Below, one piece after another: positions 50,725 to 61,416 of a DNA stretch of 64,000 bases. The DNA comes from Glossina fuscipes. Taxonomy: Eukaryota; Arthropoda; Insecta; Diptera; Glossinidae. The notes under the pieces are model-generated. The model ran no database searches, was not told the origin of the DNA, and saw only the letters and a program-made list of their open reading frames with translations. How positions within the stretch are numbered: the first letter of the stretch is position 1; each line of letters starts with the position of its first letter. The stretch lies in assembly GCF_014805625.2 (NCBI RefSeq), contig NW_023998431.1, positions 6,843,567-6,907,566 of the forward strand, in the 5' to 3' direction. The translations under genes were made by a program, and so were the position numbers.

Positions 50725-51098
50725 GTGTTTACAACGTCCCCGATCGAAATGATCAGGACGATGATGAAGGTGACGGCGATTACGGTGAAGATCCAGGCTC
50801 TACTGAATGTAATTATCAGCTAATGGAAAAGCAACATCAGCTGGAGAAGATGACAACTGAAAATTCAATAAACGAAAAGATTCCAATTGTAATCAACGCT
50901 ACAAAACGTGATATAAGTTCAAGCGAGGAGAACGGTACGCAGGATGACGTTCTAGAACATGACTCGGATCGCATGTTTCTATTAAATTTGTCGCTGTATT
51001 TGCATAAGGTTGGCGATCAAGAAAAACAAAAAGTAAGACAAAAATTACAAAACGTTTTCTTTATGTTTGTTTTAATTTATATTTACAATTGTATATAA
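50725..51098 (+). CDS. 3'-terminal exon of a BESS-motif protein (partial gene or pseudogene)
   Basis: Open for 124 codons to a TAA, preceded by an acceptor-like ATTTTTATACTCAG (AG at 50723-50724). It starts with two bases completing a codon. The N-terminal half is acidic (DRNDQDDDEGDGDYGEDPGS); the C-terminal part reads DSDRMFLLNLSLYLHKVGDQ then EKQKVRQKLQNVF. This fits the BESS motif, a roughly 40-residue protein-protein interaction motif of insect nuclear proteins, usually found C-terminal to an MADF DNA-binding domain. An acidic linker before a C-terminal BESS is the usual layout. No MADF exon was found upstream within the window, so the gene is either spread over long introns, starts beyond the assembly gap, or is a truncated copy. 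After the motif the protein ends in a hydrophobic tail (FFMFVLIYIYNCI), which may be read-through past a lost stop. Confidence 0.6.
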
Positions 51099-51954
51099 AA
51101 GTCTTACAAATTAGAAAAATTCACAAGTATTATCGAAAATTTGCAAAAATTGGTATTATATTTTCCATAACTTCAATGCACATAAAAAGAGAAGAAAAAA
51201 AAGGAATGAGCAGTCTGCAGGTGCTGTTGAAACGGGGTAGGGGTGGGTGTTCCTGTAAGTGAGGGTAAGGGACAGGGAAAAGGGACTAACGGACGAAGAA
51301 TCAACCAATGGATAGCGAACAGTATAGACAACGGGCCTTACAGACGGACTTACGCCATGTGTCGGGGTGCAGCTTGTGAGCCGAACACCTCGGAAACATT
51401 TTTTGTCGTACAGCACGGGAAGGCAGAAAAGAAAATATAAAAATCATAAAGCTCTGCCGTGAAGTAGCTATGCCTATGATAAGGGCGCACTCCTGAGCGG
51501 ATTACTTGAAATATTAAGAAAGGATATGGACAAAGTCAAATCCAAGTACGTTAATCTTAATCTGAGGAGCAGAACCTTAAAATCCAAAATGCGAAAGTTG
51601 AGGCTTACAAGGCCACATCGGTTCCTAAATAGAACAGTTATTTTCCCCGCTTGACTATCGCAGAGTTTCAAAGGACTTGTTCAGTTATAACATTGCTCAC
51701 TTTTAAACTTCATTAAGAGAAGAAAAAAAAGTCGAACTTGATCACGTGTCAGAAATGAAATTGATTCGCAAGATGAGACGTAGAAAATAGCCGATGACTT
51801 CAATAATAGGCGGAGCCTTCCTCGATACATTGGTGAAATAGATTGCAAACACGTAATTGGTGTGTGTCCCAGAAAATCCGTATTTGATTTTTTCAATCAT
51901 GCAAAAAATACTTTCTATAATGTTTGTTACTTATTTTTATCTTATTTTCTATAG

Positions 51955-52142
51955 TTTTATGGGCAGACAAAAAGAGTTCTGGTTTTCAAAGTGATGGGAA
52001 GCGTTTTGAAGCATGTTTGGAGGCAAATGACATAACCTTCACATCGCGTACTAGTTTCGTAACGCTGAACGATGAGTGTCTCGCAAGTGCCAGAGAAAAG
52101 TGCCGAACTAATCGTCAAGGCTGCTATCTTATTTCGCAATAG
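51955..52142 (+). CDS. possible Cys-containing terminal exon, unassigned
   Basis: A good acceptor (TTATCTTATTTTCTATAG, AG at 51953-51954) is followed by 62 codons to a stop: LWADKKSSGFQSDGKRFEAC, then LEANDITFTSR and, later, NDECLASAREKCRTNRQGCY. Four Cys and balanced, non-repetitive composition make it look more coding-like than neighbouring frames. A shifted frame continues just past the stop with more Cys (SEDGCPEDLCRKEFN), and a donor-like CAT/GTAAGT sits at about 52231, so it could be a frameshifted older exon. No family is recognised and there is no proof of linkage to the BESS exon 0.9 kb upstream. Confidence 0.25.
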
Positions 52143-52353
52143 TGAAGATGGTTGTCCCGAAGACCTGTGCAGAAAAGAATTTAACTGATTCGACAGGGCG
52201 CGATGTCTCTCAAAAATTCCAAAAAGACTATCATGTAAGTTTCGAGATATTTTAAAGCATTACCTGTTTAGTACTGCTGTAAGTTATTTGGTTATTTTGC
52301 TCTAGATATATCATACACCTAATCCATTTAATTTAAATAAGACACGTATTGAT

Positions 52354-52601
52354 GCTCTTCATACCCATTACCGAAGGATGATGGGTACATTCGTTTCGTC
52401 AAACCGTTTGTGACACCCACAAAGACCACACAAAGTACTTATATTTGCAATCAGCATCAAATTCTGAATCTGTGTAAGCATACCCGTCTATGTCAAGTCT
52501 TTTGTAAACAATCTCCTGGCCGCAAAAATGAAAGTATCGCATTTAAATTTGGTAGAAAGATACGAAGTTCTCGCAAGCAGATTGCTATTTGGAATGGGCC
52601 A
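52354..52601 (+). repeat. family A fragment
   Basis: Begins with the terminal hairpin TACCCATTACCGAAGGATGATGGGTA at about 52360-52386. It then has CGTCAAACCGTTTGTGACAC and GCATCAAATTCTGAATC-type sequence, in the same order as 12140-12300. The right half is missing. Confidence 0.72.
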
Positions 52602-54513
52602 AATCTGTTGAAGCAGACGGCCACCACTCTAAACTAAGTTATTAAATAATATAGAGTAGTATAATTTAAACTTACATATAACATAAATCAAGGATATGTG
52701 TGCCGTTTCGTATCGTTGTTTTGTATTATATCGAAACCACTTTTTATGAAACCTAGAAATAATATAATTCAAAGCAATGGGTACCATGTTATATCGAATG
52801 CATGTCCTAAGGTGCAAAATTTGATGTTAGTTTAAATTTCGTCCCACAATATTAATAAATGAAAGTAACGTTAACTAGAAGTTTTAATGAAAAAAAAAAA
52901 ACATCCCACTTGCCGTTATGATATAATATAAAAACCATTAACGAAATATTCGAAAGATAGTTATGCCGATCATAAAATTAGTGTTCATCAAACATCACGG
53001 CTAATCGACTTTTTGTTTGTTCTAAAGCTTACTTGGGGCTTCTTTTATTAACGATAAAAATAAAAATAAAAGTAAAAAGCAATTGAGAAATAAATGAGCA
53101 CATTATAGTTCCCCGGACCGATTCGCTTAATACTGTTATTCATTCATTTTCGTGATAATATAGCAAAAATTATATATTATATTTATGTAAAGACGCACTT
53201 TTTATGAAAGCATATTAGAGAGTGGCCAAGAAGTCGTTTGATATGATCCAAATTTTGCAAAATTAATTTACTTTTCAATGGCCATACTATTTTTTAGTTG
53301 CTTCAGTCATACAAAACTACAAATTAGACCTTTTTTCCTATAACGGTTTGTTTGTCCTATCTGTGGGGTGGTTTAGATAATAGACCTGCGAAATGCAAAC
53401 TCATTACGGTGAAATTTTTTGATAAATTGCTACTGCGGACCAATTTTCATCATAAAATATTGAAAGTAAAACCTTTGTTTAAAACGTTTACTATTCTTGA
53501 AAACCCTTGCACGGATCCAAGATCCAATGGGGTCCAAAGAATAGTTCGTTATGTTAAGTTATTATTGTGAATAAAATGCTGAAAATGGGTCTTTCTTACC
53601 ATACATTTTCATAGGAACGGTTCTACCGGAAGAGATTCAACAAATTGTCTCATTCGATCCAGAGCAGCGATTTTTGTGAAGAAATTTTGAAGATTGCAAG
53701 TTTCCCTCATATAGCGGCTTAACAAAATAAGACGTTACTTAAGGTATAGTCAAAATAATGGTCCCATCCGAACCATTAAAAAAACTAATTTCTTTACAAT
53801 CGAGGTAAAATGCTACAACAAGATAGAGATAAAATGTTTTGGTTTTTTATTTGAAAGAAGAAAATTAAAATCGTTGCCTTAGATATGCCCACAAGTGACC
53901 CCATCAATATTGACACTTTTTAAAAGGATAAATGCGCTATTTGTAACCCACCAGAAATCTGCGGAATCGATGCTGTTGCACTAGTTCACGCGGATTACTC
54001 AAAATAAGAAATTTTCAGCAACGACTTCCACAAGCTTGGGCCGCGTAAGGATCGAATAATCCAAAAGAGTTTTTCTTTATTATTTTGCTAATGCCTGCCT
54101 CGTTAAAGGCAAGGGCTAGGGAACCGCAACGTTAATTGCATGTATTCCAGCAGAATAATAAAAAGAAAGAGTGCACTATTCTTGCACCACAGTAGTTGAA
54201 TTAATGCATGAATCGTTATCTTTAATTTCGGCTTTTATATACTCCTTATAACTAAAAGAATAATAATAACAGCAAATAAAATGGTTCAAAAATGCCAATA
54301 TGCATAAAGGAATGAAAAATATATGCTGATCTAAAAATCAGCAGAATTACAATTTGCGAAATTTGATTACTGCAATAAACCCGATATTACCCATAATTAC
54401 GCTGACACACATGCAAAAAGTAAATCCGATTTTTACCTTTTTCTTTAAAAGACAAGTATGTGTACATTACACGGCCCTTGCCAAGACTTTATGAAATAGT
54501 TGCAATTACATAC
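52602..54513. other. no gene seen
   Basis: AT-rich. The short frames at 52629-53570 show no motif. No repeats shared with the rest of the window were recognised. Confidence 0.45.
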
Positions 54514-54672
54514 TTCGGTACAGCCGATCCCATTAGCAAACACGGCATCACCTGCTCTGTTAAATCGGACAATGTCGGTTTTCCCCATAATCTCTAATAT
54601 CGTTGTCTTCAGTGTGTCATCTGCAGGAGTAGCCTTGCGTCTCGATAAGAAACTTGTCCAACCACTCAAACC
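54514..54672 (-). CDS. internal coding exon candidate, 53 codons, gene unknown
   Basis: On the minus strand a strong acceptor (ATTTTTCTTTTAG) is followed by 159 bp open in one frame and then a consensus donor (GAA/GTATGT). Length is a multiple of three and both boundaries are phase 0. The peptide reads GLSGWTSFLSRRKATPADDT, then LKTTILEIMGKTDIVRFNR, then AGDAVFANGIGCTE. Its composition is that of a normal globular protein and its codons are more GC-rich than the flanks, unlike the Ile/Phe/Lys-rich chance frames around it. I recognise no domain and cannot name the gene. Reading past the donor would give NCNYFIKSW and a stop soon after, consistent with intron. If real, the surrounding kilobases are introns of a minus-strand gene, and a phase 0/0 cassette could be an alternative exon. 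Confidence 0.5.
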
Positions 54673-55092
54673 CTAAAAGAAAAATACTGTAGACCGTTTT
54701 GTCAACGTATGCAATTCACGGCCGCTTTTACTTCAATCCTAAGATATATAAAACAGATAATTTAAATTTTGCTCTTATTGCCGAGGACTTCGTCGATTTC
54801 CATTCCCTTCCCTTCAGATATCCATTGTTTCTTCTTTCGAGCCTTATTCTCGGGTTAACATTGACAATGTTAAACTAATCTCCAAGATAACATGGACACC
54901 CAAGGTCTAATAATAACCATTACGCTCTATATCTCTTTCAACTTGTTTATAAAATAGTTATGTCTCAATATTATTCATATCGATCTTCGAACAGTTCATA
55001 CTTTATTGAAAATGCAATGAAAATAGCACAACCCGGCTGCAAGTTTGTGCAACAGAATGAAATCAACCTAATGATATCTTTATTACAACAAT
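54673..55092. other. no gene seen
   Basis: Between the exon candidate and the Gypsy relic. The part next to 55092 might be decayed Gypsy integrase, but no zinc finger or catalytic motif was recognised. Confidence 0.4.
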
Positions 55093-55510
55093 TTAGCGGC
55101 GTCCAAAATGTTTGCCCAAGCACACGACATGAGAGAAAATCAGCTGTTTTTTATTTTTTCCTTTGACATATTTAGTACCGTTACTGTGTTGTGCGATATA
55201 GTCAAACGACGTAGCAAGAGATTTGTGATCTGCATAGATGATAAATGGTGGGCTTTCCGAGAAGTATTGGAAATATATCCCTTGTGGTTCTCGATCGTAA
55301 GTTCTGTAACGACTTTGTGTTTCCGTAAACTTTTTTGAAAAGAATTCAAGCGATACCCAACAATCATTGAAATATTGTTGTAAAACTGCCCCCATACCAA
55401 AATCTGAAACGTCAAACCAAAGCAATAGAGGTGATGTTTCGATCAGAGCGGCTAGAGGTGAAGCGTCATTAACTGTGTTTTTTTTTCAAAACTTAAATTT
55501 GTTTCTTAGT
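55093..55510 (-). pseudogene. Gypsy RNase H domain fragment
   Basis: Reads WFDVSDFGMGAVLQQYFNDC, FFSKKFTETQSRYRTYDRE and FIIYADHKSLATSF, the three blocks around the RNase H catalytic Asp, Glu and Asp of Ty3/Gypsy pol. A connection piece (NDASPLAALIETSP) lies just upstream and GTKYVKGKNK just downstream. Relative to intact members the region after DRE is shortened. Confidence 0.88.
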
Positions 55511-55979
55511 TTATCAGTTCAAACAATTTTTAGTTTACCGTTTTTTTTTACCTTTTTTTAAATCATGGGCAAAATGTGCGTGTCTTCCGGCTGATGAATT
55601 TTTGATAAAAATTAATAAAATGAATATATTGACTAAGACCGTGTACCTTTTCTGGTAGGTCATATTGTTCTATTGATTTTACACGTCGTGGATTTAGTAG
55701 TAAACCTTACGATTTTGATAAAAGAAACTCTTCCCAAATTGGTACTTTGCAACGTTTATTGTGAAACTATAGGATCTTAATCGATTATAAAGTATCCAAG
55801 TTTTCCAAGTTTGTAGAATCATTATGAATGTCGTCAATGAAGACTGTAAGGAAGCGTTTTTGCTTCCTTAGGGAATACAAGTCCGCCCGCCTAAAACATT
55901 TGGCCACAGCGAACAGCCTGTCAGTCCGATTTGTCCGTGCACGCCTTTTTGTTATCAATACATGAACAACCTCCTCCAG

Positions 55980-56890
55980 CACAAAGTATAAAGTAGGTAT
56001 AAAATCGACCAATGGATAGAATATGCCTGTAATAGCTTTAATGCACAAAACAGCAAAACTATAGGAATACGCACACAAGTAGATAACATGTATACAATCG
56101 TTAAAATGTATTGAATATATAAAACACATAAACACAGGCCCAAGTGCAAAATACGTATATGAGTTGTATGCAATCTGTACAAAATCATTAAGTTAAGATC
56201 GGTATAAGATCGGTATGAAATCATTAGAATGTATGAACACGCACACGAACATAAAATAGGTTTAGAATCTGTACAAAATGTATAGCACCGTTAGGTCATA
56301 TAAAATCTTCTAACAATGCACAAAACGTATAGCACTGTTAGTTCATATAAAATCTGTAAACAATGTACAAAGTTGTATAGCGCCGTTAGGGCATAGAAAA
56401 CATACAGGAATAAACACTTAGGTAGAAAAATAAAGGGATAAGCATACACGATCATGCAAAACGCATAGACTCTAGCAACACGCCAAATGCTGTAAGCTTT
56501 AAAATGTATAAGCACATGCGATCATAGGAAAGCGCATAAACTGTAGAAACAATGTACAAAAATCTATAGCACCGTTAGGTCATACAAAACATAAACACTT
56601 AGGTATAAAAATGTATAGCACAGATGAACACACGACAATGCATAAACTGTATAAACACACACGAGCTTAGAAATAGGTAGAAAATGCATAAAAATGTACA
56701 AAGGCATAGGATCACATATACACATACGAACATGGATAAACTCCCACGAACAGAAATTGCACATAAACCCACATAAAGCGTAAACGAAGTGTTGTACGCA
56801 TAGGTTAAGAAACATAGCACTCAGACACCTAACGGCGAATAAATCACGCGATTTGGTATCTGGGTGCGTGTTGAGTAGGCACTTGATCAA
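55980..56890. repeat. degenerate minisatellite, about 48-bp unit
   Basis: Successive units begin GTATAGCACCGTTAGGTCAT (56280), GTATAGCACTGTTAGTTCAT (56327) and GTATAGCGCCGTTAGGGCAT (56375). A further unit lies at about 56563 and a partial one at about 56608. Each is followed by AAAATCTGTA-AACAATGTACAAA-type sequence. The wider block is strongly A-rich on the plus strand and full of ATAAACAC and GCATAAAC words, suggesting older, more decayed units. The resulting stop-poor minus strand gives several long hydrophobic frames that are not genes. Confidence 0.75.
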
Positions 56891-57289
56891 ACATAGCAAT
56901 AAGCTAGATGTAAGTTGTTAGTAAGTTATGTACAAGGATGTACGGATAATTTGACTAGTTGATCGTTATGAAGAATTTTTTTGTTGATTTTACGGACAGG
57001 GGATGTGCTGGTTCAGGTTTAATCGCCATCCCTGAAGGACGGAGGAACATCTTTCTTTCGGGTATTTACAAACGACCAACCAGAGACGAACCGTCGGCCC
57101 AGAGAGTCAAGGCAGCTATGACACCGGCAACGTTTCCGCGTTTCTTGTAGTGCTCCGCGATAATTCAAAGAAAAAGATAAATAAATCTCTCAACATGTGT
57201 AAGCCTCACCAGAAGTCGGATCACTTCGCTGGTTCCTAGCCAGCCCCTACACAACGCTGTATCCCACTTAATACTCAATAAAAATGGAA

Positions 57290-57930
57290 TTTTAAATCAT
57301 CCCCCCGAAAGCCATTTCAAATAAATTATCTTGCAACGAACCCCGGCTAAGAAGACTCGTTACAAGACATAACAAAATTCGAGTACTTTTAGGACTTCAT
57401 TCATAAGCCATTATGTTTGAAATGTTTGAACAGCATTACACAAACCAATTATCATCTTTGTAAATTTAAAAAGTCGTATTGGCGTGATAAGGGTTGCTTT
57501 GGGTATATCTGCTTCTTCAACAGGGATTTGGAAATAAGCTTTCACCAAATGTATTTTAGAAAAGATCTTCTTGCCGTGTAAAATATCTGAAAAATTGTGC
57601 TGGGTATCTATCCAGAATTGTAATTTTATTGAGATTATAGATAGATTTTGGAACGAGGTGTAAAGGATTTTCTCAACTGCTCTTCAACGGGTGGCTTATA
57701 CCTAATTACATCATATAATTAATTAATTTCTCTGTGTACAATTTTACGTTTTTCAAAGGCGAACATGTTTTACGATGAAAGGAAGGTTCCTTGATTTCGA
57801 TGTGATGAGTCACTGAACGTTTGACTTCGGGTAAAACGCATAATGGTTCCGATAATAAGGGATGAAATGATGAACTTTCGGTAACTGCTTTTAAGCAGAG
57901 AAAATATCGTTCTTCATTGACATGAAACAA
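57290..57930 (-). pseudogene. Gypsy reverse transcriptase, N-terminal half
   Basis: Contains PEVKRSVTHHIEIKEPSF (the linker before RT), HGKKIFSKIHLVKAYFQIPV followed by EEADIPKATLITPI, then LFKFTKMIIGLCNAVQTFQ, across several frames. These are the Gypsy RT blocks normally reading …FSK.DL..AY.QIPV… and …F.F..M.FGL.NA..TFQR. The first catalytic Asp of the FSKIDL block is His here (FSKIHL). Sequence becomes unrecognisable below about 57290, before the YxDD box. Confidence 0.85.
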
Positions 57931-57955
57931 GGTGTGCTTAATTTTGTTATTCTAT

Positions 57956-58290
57956 TCAGAGCACATTATTCCCTTCTGACAAGCAATCCGAATAGAGAAT
58001 TTTTTCTTCATAAGTGTTGATAATTGACCTATTTGCGGCTTGAAGTTGGAATTCATTTGGTTTAGAACGTTTTTGATGGATAGATGGTGGAATTACCCAT
58101 ATATCGGCTCCAGTGGCTATAAGGAATTTACCACTTGAACAATTGTCCCGTCCAAAAAGGCGACATATTTTAAATTTTCGTTCATCATTCATCTTAGAGG
58201 ATTTACTTGTTTCCCGCTTAACATTTACATGGTGCTCGGCATTTGTTAGCCTTACCTCCAAACCCGAAATGATATCAACACAATCCTTTT
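57956..58290 (-). pseudogene. Gypsy gag zinc motif and aspartic protease
   Basis: At 58247-58282 the frame reads C-stop-YHFGFGGKANKCRAPC, the CWYH..FG..A..C..PC motif typical of gag ends in one Gypsy branch, with the Trp codon now TGA. About 60 residues later comes SSGKFLIATGADIWVIPPS, the retropepsin active site, where the DTGA Asp is replaced by Ala. Downstream is the expected hydrophobic-polar alternation around the protease flap. Confidence 0.82.
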
Positions 58291-58600
58291 TTATTACGTA
58301 TGCAATCTTGGAATTTAGTTCCTTCGATACGTTTGGATAACAGTAATTTGGGCCAAAGCACTTCGTTCGAACTTGCCGACATTATTGTCTTTACTGAAGG
58401 ACAATCTAACTGGTCATTAACCTCTCCTGCCATTACCGCGGGTTTGTTTGAGCTGTCTGAGCTGACGGACGACACCGCTTTAATTATTGATGATAAGCGT
58501 TTGGGCCATAAAGATTTCAGCAAATCATTTGATGCTCACCAGTTGACTAAACCAAAGGCGGTAGTTAGTCTTTCAGAAAGGTAGTACCTTCATAGCAATA
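58283..58600 (-). pseudogene. Gypsy gag C-terminal fragment
   Basis: LLKSLWPKRLSSIIKAV followed by SSDSSNKPAVMAGEVND corresponds to the segment of Gypsy gag that normally reads L..LW..RLP...Q..L..SS...LD.LA..AD. A TGA lies a few codons upstream. The 94-codon plus-strand frame (58300-58584) is its antisense. Confidence 0.72.
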
Positions 58601-59874
58601 CATGAAGCTATGCTTGAAATGTTGTTGTGGTGAAGACGTAAGTCTTTCCACTTATTTCCACGGATCCTGGCGTTTTGATGATAACTAATAAGTGCAAATA
58701 ATAAGTACCAAAACGTTTGAAGGGCAAGGAGAGAACGTGGTCATTTTTGGTTTGTCGGAGTACCCAATGTGGGTTCGCGGTCGGGCCACGGTGCAACTAA
58801 CACTCACTATGTAAAATACGCTGTAACCGGCCTCGATTTGTTTGTTTAAAGAAACCCCAATTTTCACTTAGCAAAATTTATTAATTTCTTTCTGTCTCAT
58901 TTCTATTAACAAAATAAAGCTTACCAACATTTTAGATTCTCTCAGTATTTTTTACAAAATTGCCATCAAAATTAGAGATAAAAATGCAAATTGTTCGTAC
59001 AACTCCTTATTTGAGTAACACATGAACGCTTCCTTAGCATTTTTAAGTTGTTTTTCTTGTTATTTCACTTTTACATGAAATGTGCGGAATGTGAGCAAAA
59101 TGCATAATCAGTAATCGACGATGTATTTGGGCTCTCGCAATCGAATCTACAAATGTAATTATTCCTATTACAAAATAACTTATTAAATATACACTTGAGC
59201 AGCTAAATCCTTTTTTTTTGCTGCCACAACTAAAGTCTCGTTGTAACTTTTGCAATTTTCTTTTAAAAACAATTTAACACTATTCTTGAAGTTCTGCAAC
59301 GACCGAAATATGTTATTACGAAAATTCCAAATCTAGTTCATACCGGCTAATTAACTTCCCCACAAAAATAAATCCACTAGACAGGGAAAGACCAATTGCA
59401 CATTCATGGCGCGCCATGCAGCTGTCGACCGAGGAAAACGATTAGTGGAAGAGCAGGTTAACGAATTAAAAATGAAGTTATGAACTTAAGTAATAGCAAT
59501 ATGCTTGTAAAAATGTATATAATTCGACTATTTGCGGAAGGCAGAGTCAGTTGGACAAGAACATTTGAGTCGAAAAAGAATATTAGAGTTAAGAAGTCGA
59601 GAGTACTGCCAAAGTAAAATGGAAAGAGTTCCACCCTTAAACAAACTGATTGCGTGATTGTGAATAAAAGAGTCTTGAAGACGTGCAAGTGTGCTTCTCT
59701 TAAGAAGAATATCCACGAGCCAGTGATACGAACTGTATCCAAGAGAAGTGAACTTACGTAACAATATTATAGATAAATTCTTTATTTCGAATGATTGTTA
59801 CACAAACTTGCGATCCGGTGTTTAAGTCGAAATGTTATATATAAAAAGTCACAAAACAAAAACAATACGATAGA
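58601..59874. other. no gene seen
   Basis: The first part may be further gag or 5' untranslated Gypsy sequence, but I recognise no primer-binding site or LTR end. Frames at 59458-59764 on the minus strand have no motif. Confidence 0.45.
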
Positions 59875-60159
59875 TCAGGCATTTCGCCAAAAGCGTTTGC
59901 GCAACAAGGTTATCGCGCCCTACTTAATGATATCTAATATAAGCAAACGCTATGCAAGATAGTAATAAGATGGAGCAAAAAAACTGAAACGAACACAACT
60001 ACTGTGTTTGCTATAGTCTTGAATAGATCTGTGCGTGAGTGTGGAGTGGAAATACTTTTGCGCGGTTGTGTGTGCCTCTGCTTAAGCAATTATGTGCATG
60101 TACACAAGCAATCACATTTGTTAGTTTTTGATTTTTTTTGTTTGAATGTTTACCTTTAA
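59875..60159 (+). repeat. family B dispersed repeat, copy 4 (left part)
   Basis: Collinear with 46728-47095: GCATTTCGCCAAAAGCGTTT, TGCGCAACAAGG, AACTGAAACGAACACAACTA, CGGTTGTGTGTGCCTCTGCT, TAAGCAATTATGTGCATG. It is interrupted at a TA by the mariner. Sequence right of the mariner (TTTTGGTTCGAG from 61451) resembles the continuation seen in copy 2 (TTTTGATTTGCA near 47069), though that match is short. Confidence 0.7.
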
Positions 60160-60161
60160 TA

Positions 60162-60193
60162 TTAGTTTGGTGAAAAAGAAATTCATTATTTTT
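60162..60193 (+). repeat. mariner terminal inverted repeat, left
   Basis: TTAGTTTGGTGAAAAAGAAA and onward; pairs with 61417-61448, two mismatches. Confidence 0.95.
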
Positions 60194-60214
60194 ATATGAA
60201 CTTCAGAACTTTAT

Positions 60215-61263
60215 TTAACATGCTTCGTATTGTCCGATTTGGGTCAAATATGCACCGTTTTGTTGTATGATTTGTTGCCATTTTAAAGGTAACTTCAAAA
60301 TGCCTCTCTCATAGAAGTCCTGGTCTCTATTTGCAAAATCTCTAGTAGTCGATTTTCACAATCCTCCCTAGATTCCAATTTTTTATCATTAAAGAAATTT
60401 TGCAATGCAAGAAAAAGATGATAATCGCTTCGTGCCAAGTCCGGACTGTATGGCGGATGCATTAAAACTTCCCAACCAAGCTCCCGAAGTTTCTGGCGAA
60501 TCACTGTAGATGTGTGTGGCCTAGCGTTGTCCTGGTAAAACACGACACCTCTCCTGTTGGCCAATTCTGGCCGTTTCTGGTCAATCGCTATCTTCAAACG
60601 GTCCAGTTGTTGACAGTAGAGATCAGAATTTAGCGTTTGGCCATATGGAAGCAACTCATAACAAACAATCCCCTTTCAGTCCCACAAAATGCATAGCAAA
60701 ACCTTCCTGGTCGTTAGTCCTGGTTTGACCACCGTTTGAGGCGCTTCACAGCTCTTTGACCACGATGGTTTTCGCACAGGGTTATCGTATGTGATCCATT
60801 TCTCATCTCCAGTCACCATCCGTTTAAGAAATGGGTTTATCTCATTCCATTTGGCCAAGGCTTCGCAGATGGAAATTCGATCCATCATGTTTTTTTCTGT
60901 TAATTGGTGTGGCACCCAAACATCGAGCTTCTTTTTGAATCCAGCTTTGTGTAAATGGTTTAAAACTGTTTTATGGTCGATTTTTAGCTCCTGGGCGATG
61001 TTACGACTGCTAACATATCGGTCAACTTCGATCATTTCTCCGATTTTATCGACATTTTCGACGACCGGCCTACCTGTGCGAGGTGCATCTTTAACATCAA
61101 AAATTCCTGAACGGAATCTACGAAACCAAAATTGCACATAATTGGCTGTTACAGTATCGGAACCATAAACACCATTCACAATTTTAGCCGCCTGGCTTGC
61201 ATTTTCGCCTTTGTCAAAGAAAAACTGTAAAATGTACCGAATTTTCTCTTTGTTCACTTCCAT
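60215..61263 (-). pseudogene. mariner transposase, inactivated
   Basis: Cut-and-paste DDE transposase of about 350 residues. The start at 61261-61263 (MEVNKEKIRYILQF) is chosen because it leaves a normal 5' leader of about 150 bp and begins the first helix-turn-helix. Two N-terminal HTH units (about residues 5-110) are followed by the WVPHQL linker motif. The catalytic triad is intact in sequence: Asp in MVTGDEKWIT, Asp in YQDNARPHT, and Asp in ARSDYHL with 34 residues between the last two (D34D). YSPDLA is present. Damage: TGA at 60676-60678 in place of a Trp codon (after LLCILWD), and loss of one T in a short run near 60335-60338, after which the true C-terminus (FYERGI ... WQQIIQQNGAYL) is found in another frame to a TAA at 60215-60217. 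Both lesions are minor, implying recent death. Confidence 0.96.
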
Positions 61264-61416
61264 TTTTAACACGCTGTAACTCACAACTGAATGCACCAAA
61301 CAAAAAACAGCAAAAGAATTTTTTTTACTGCGAAATGTACAGCATGTAAATGTACAGTATCGGAAATTGTTTGATCGATACTTTACGAGAAATCTATCAG
61401 TGCAGCCATCTACCGA

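Larger units (their letters stand above)
55093..58600 (-). mobile_element. Gypsy (Ty3) LTR retrotransposon relic, interrupted
   Basis: Minus-strand domains in Gypsy order: gag end with a CYH-type zinc motif (58247-58600), protease (57956-58246), RT N-terminal half (about 57290-57930), then about 1.7 kb of unrelated sequence, then the RT-RNase H connection and RNase H (55093-55510). The YxDD palm region, integrase and both LTRs were not found. All domains carry stops or lost catalytic residues, so the copy is dead. The unrelated block (about 55600-57280) holds a degenerate minisatellite and may be a later insertion or replacement. The single-frame gag to protease layout with LKSLWPKRL recalls insect elements of the CsRn1-like branch; that placement is tentative. 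Confidence 0.85.

Noticed and set aside
50551..50823. 90-codon plus ORF starting with Leu-Ser repeats
   Set aside because: Generated by the (CT)n microsatellite; it runs in a different frame from the BESS exon, which has the recognisable motif.
55785..56899. Several minus-strand ORFs of 70-116 codons, hydrophobic and Cys/Tyr-rich
   Set aside because: They lie wholly or largely in the A-rich degenerate minisatellite block, whose complement is stop-poor; no family similarity.
58113..58584. Plus-strand ORFs of 75 and 94 codons
   Set aside because: Antisense to Gypsy gag and protease, which carry the recognisable motifs.
60791..61141. 116-codon plus-strand ORF
   Set aside because: Antisense shadow of the mariner transposase.
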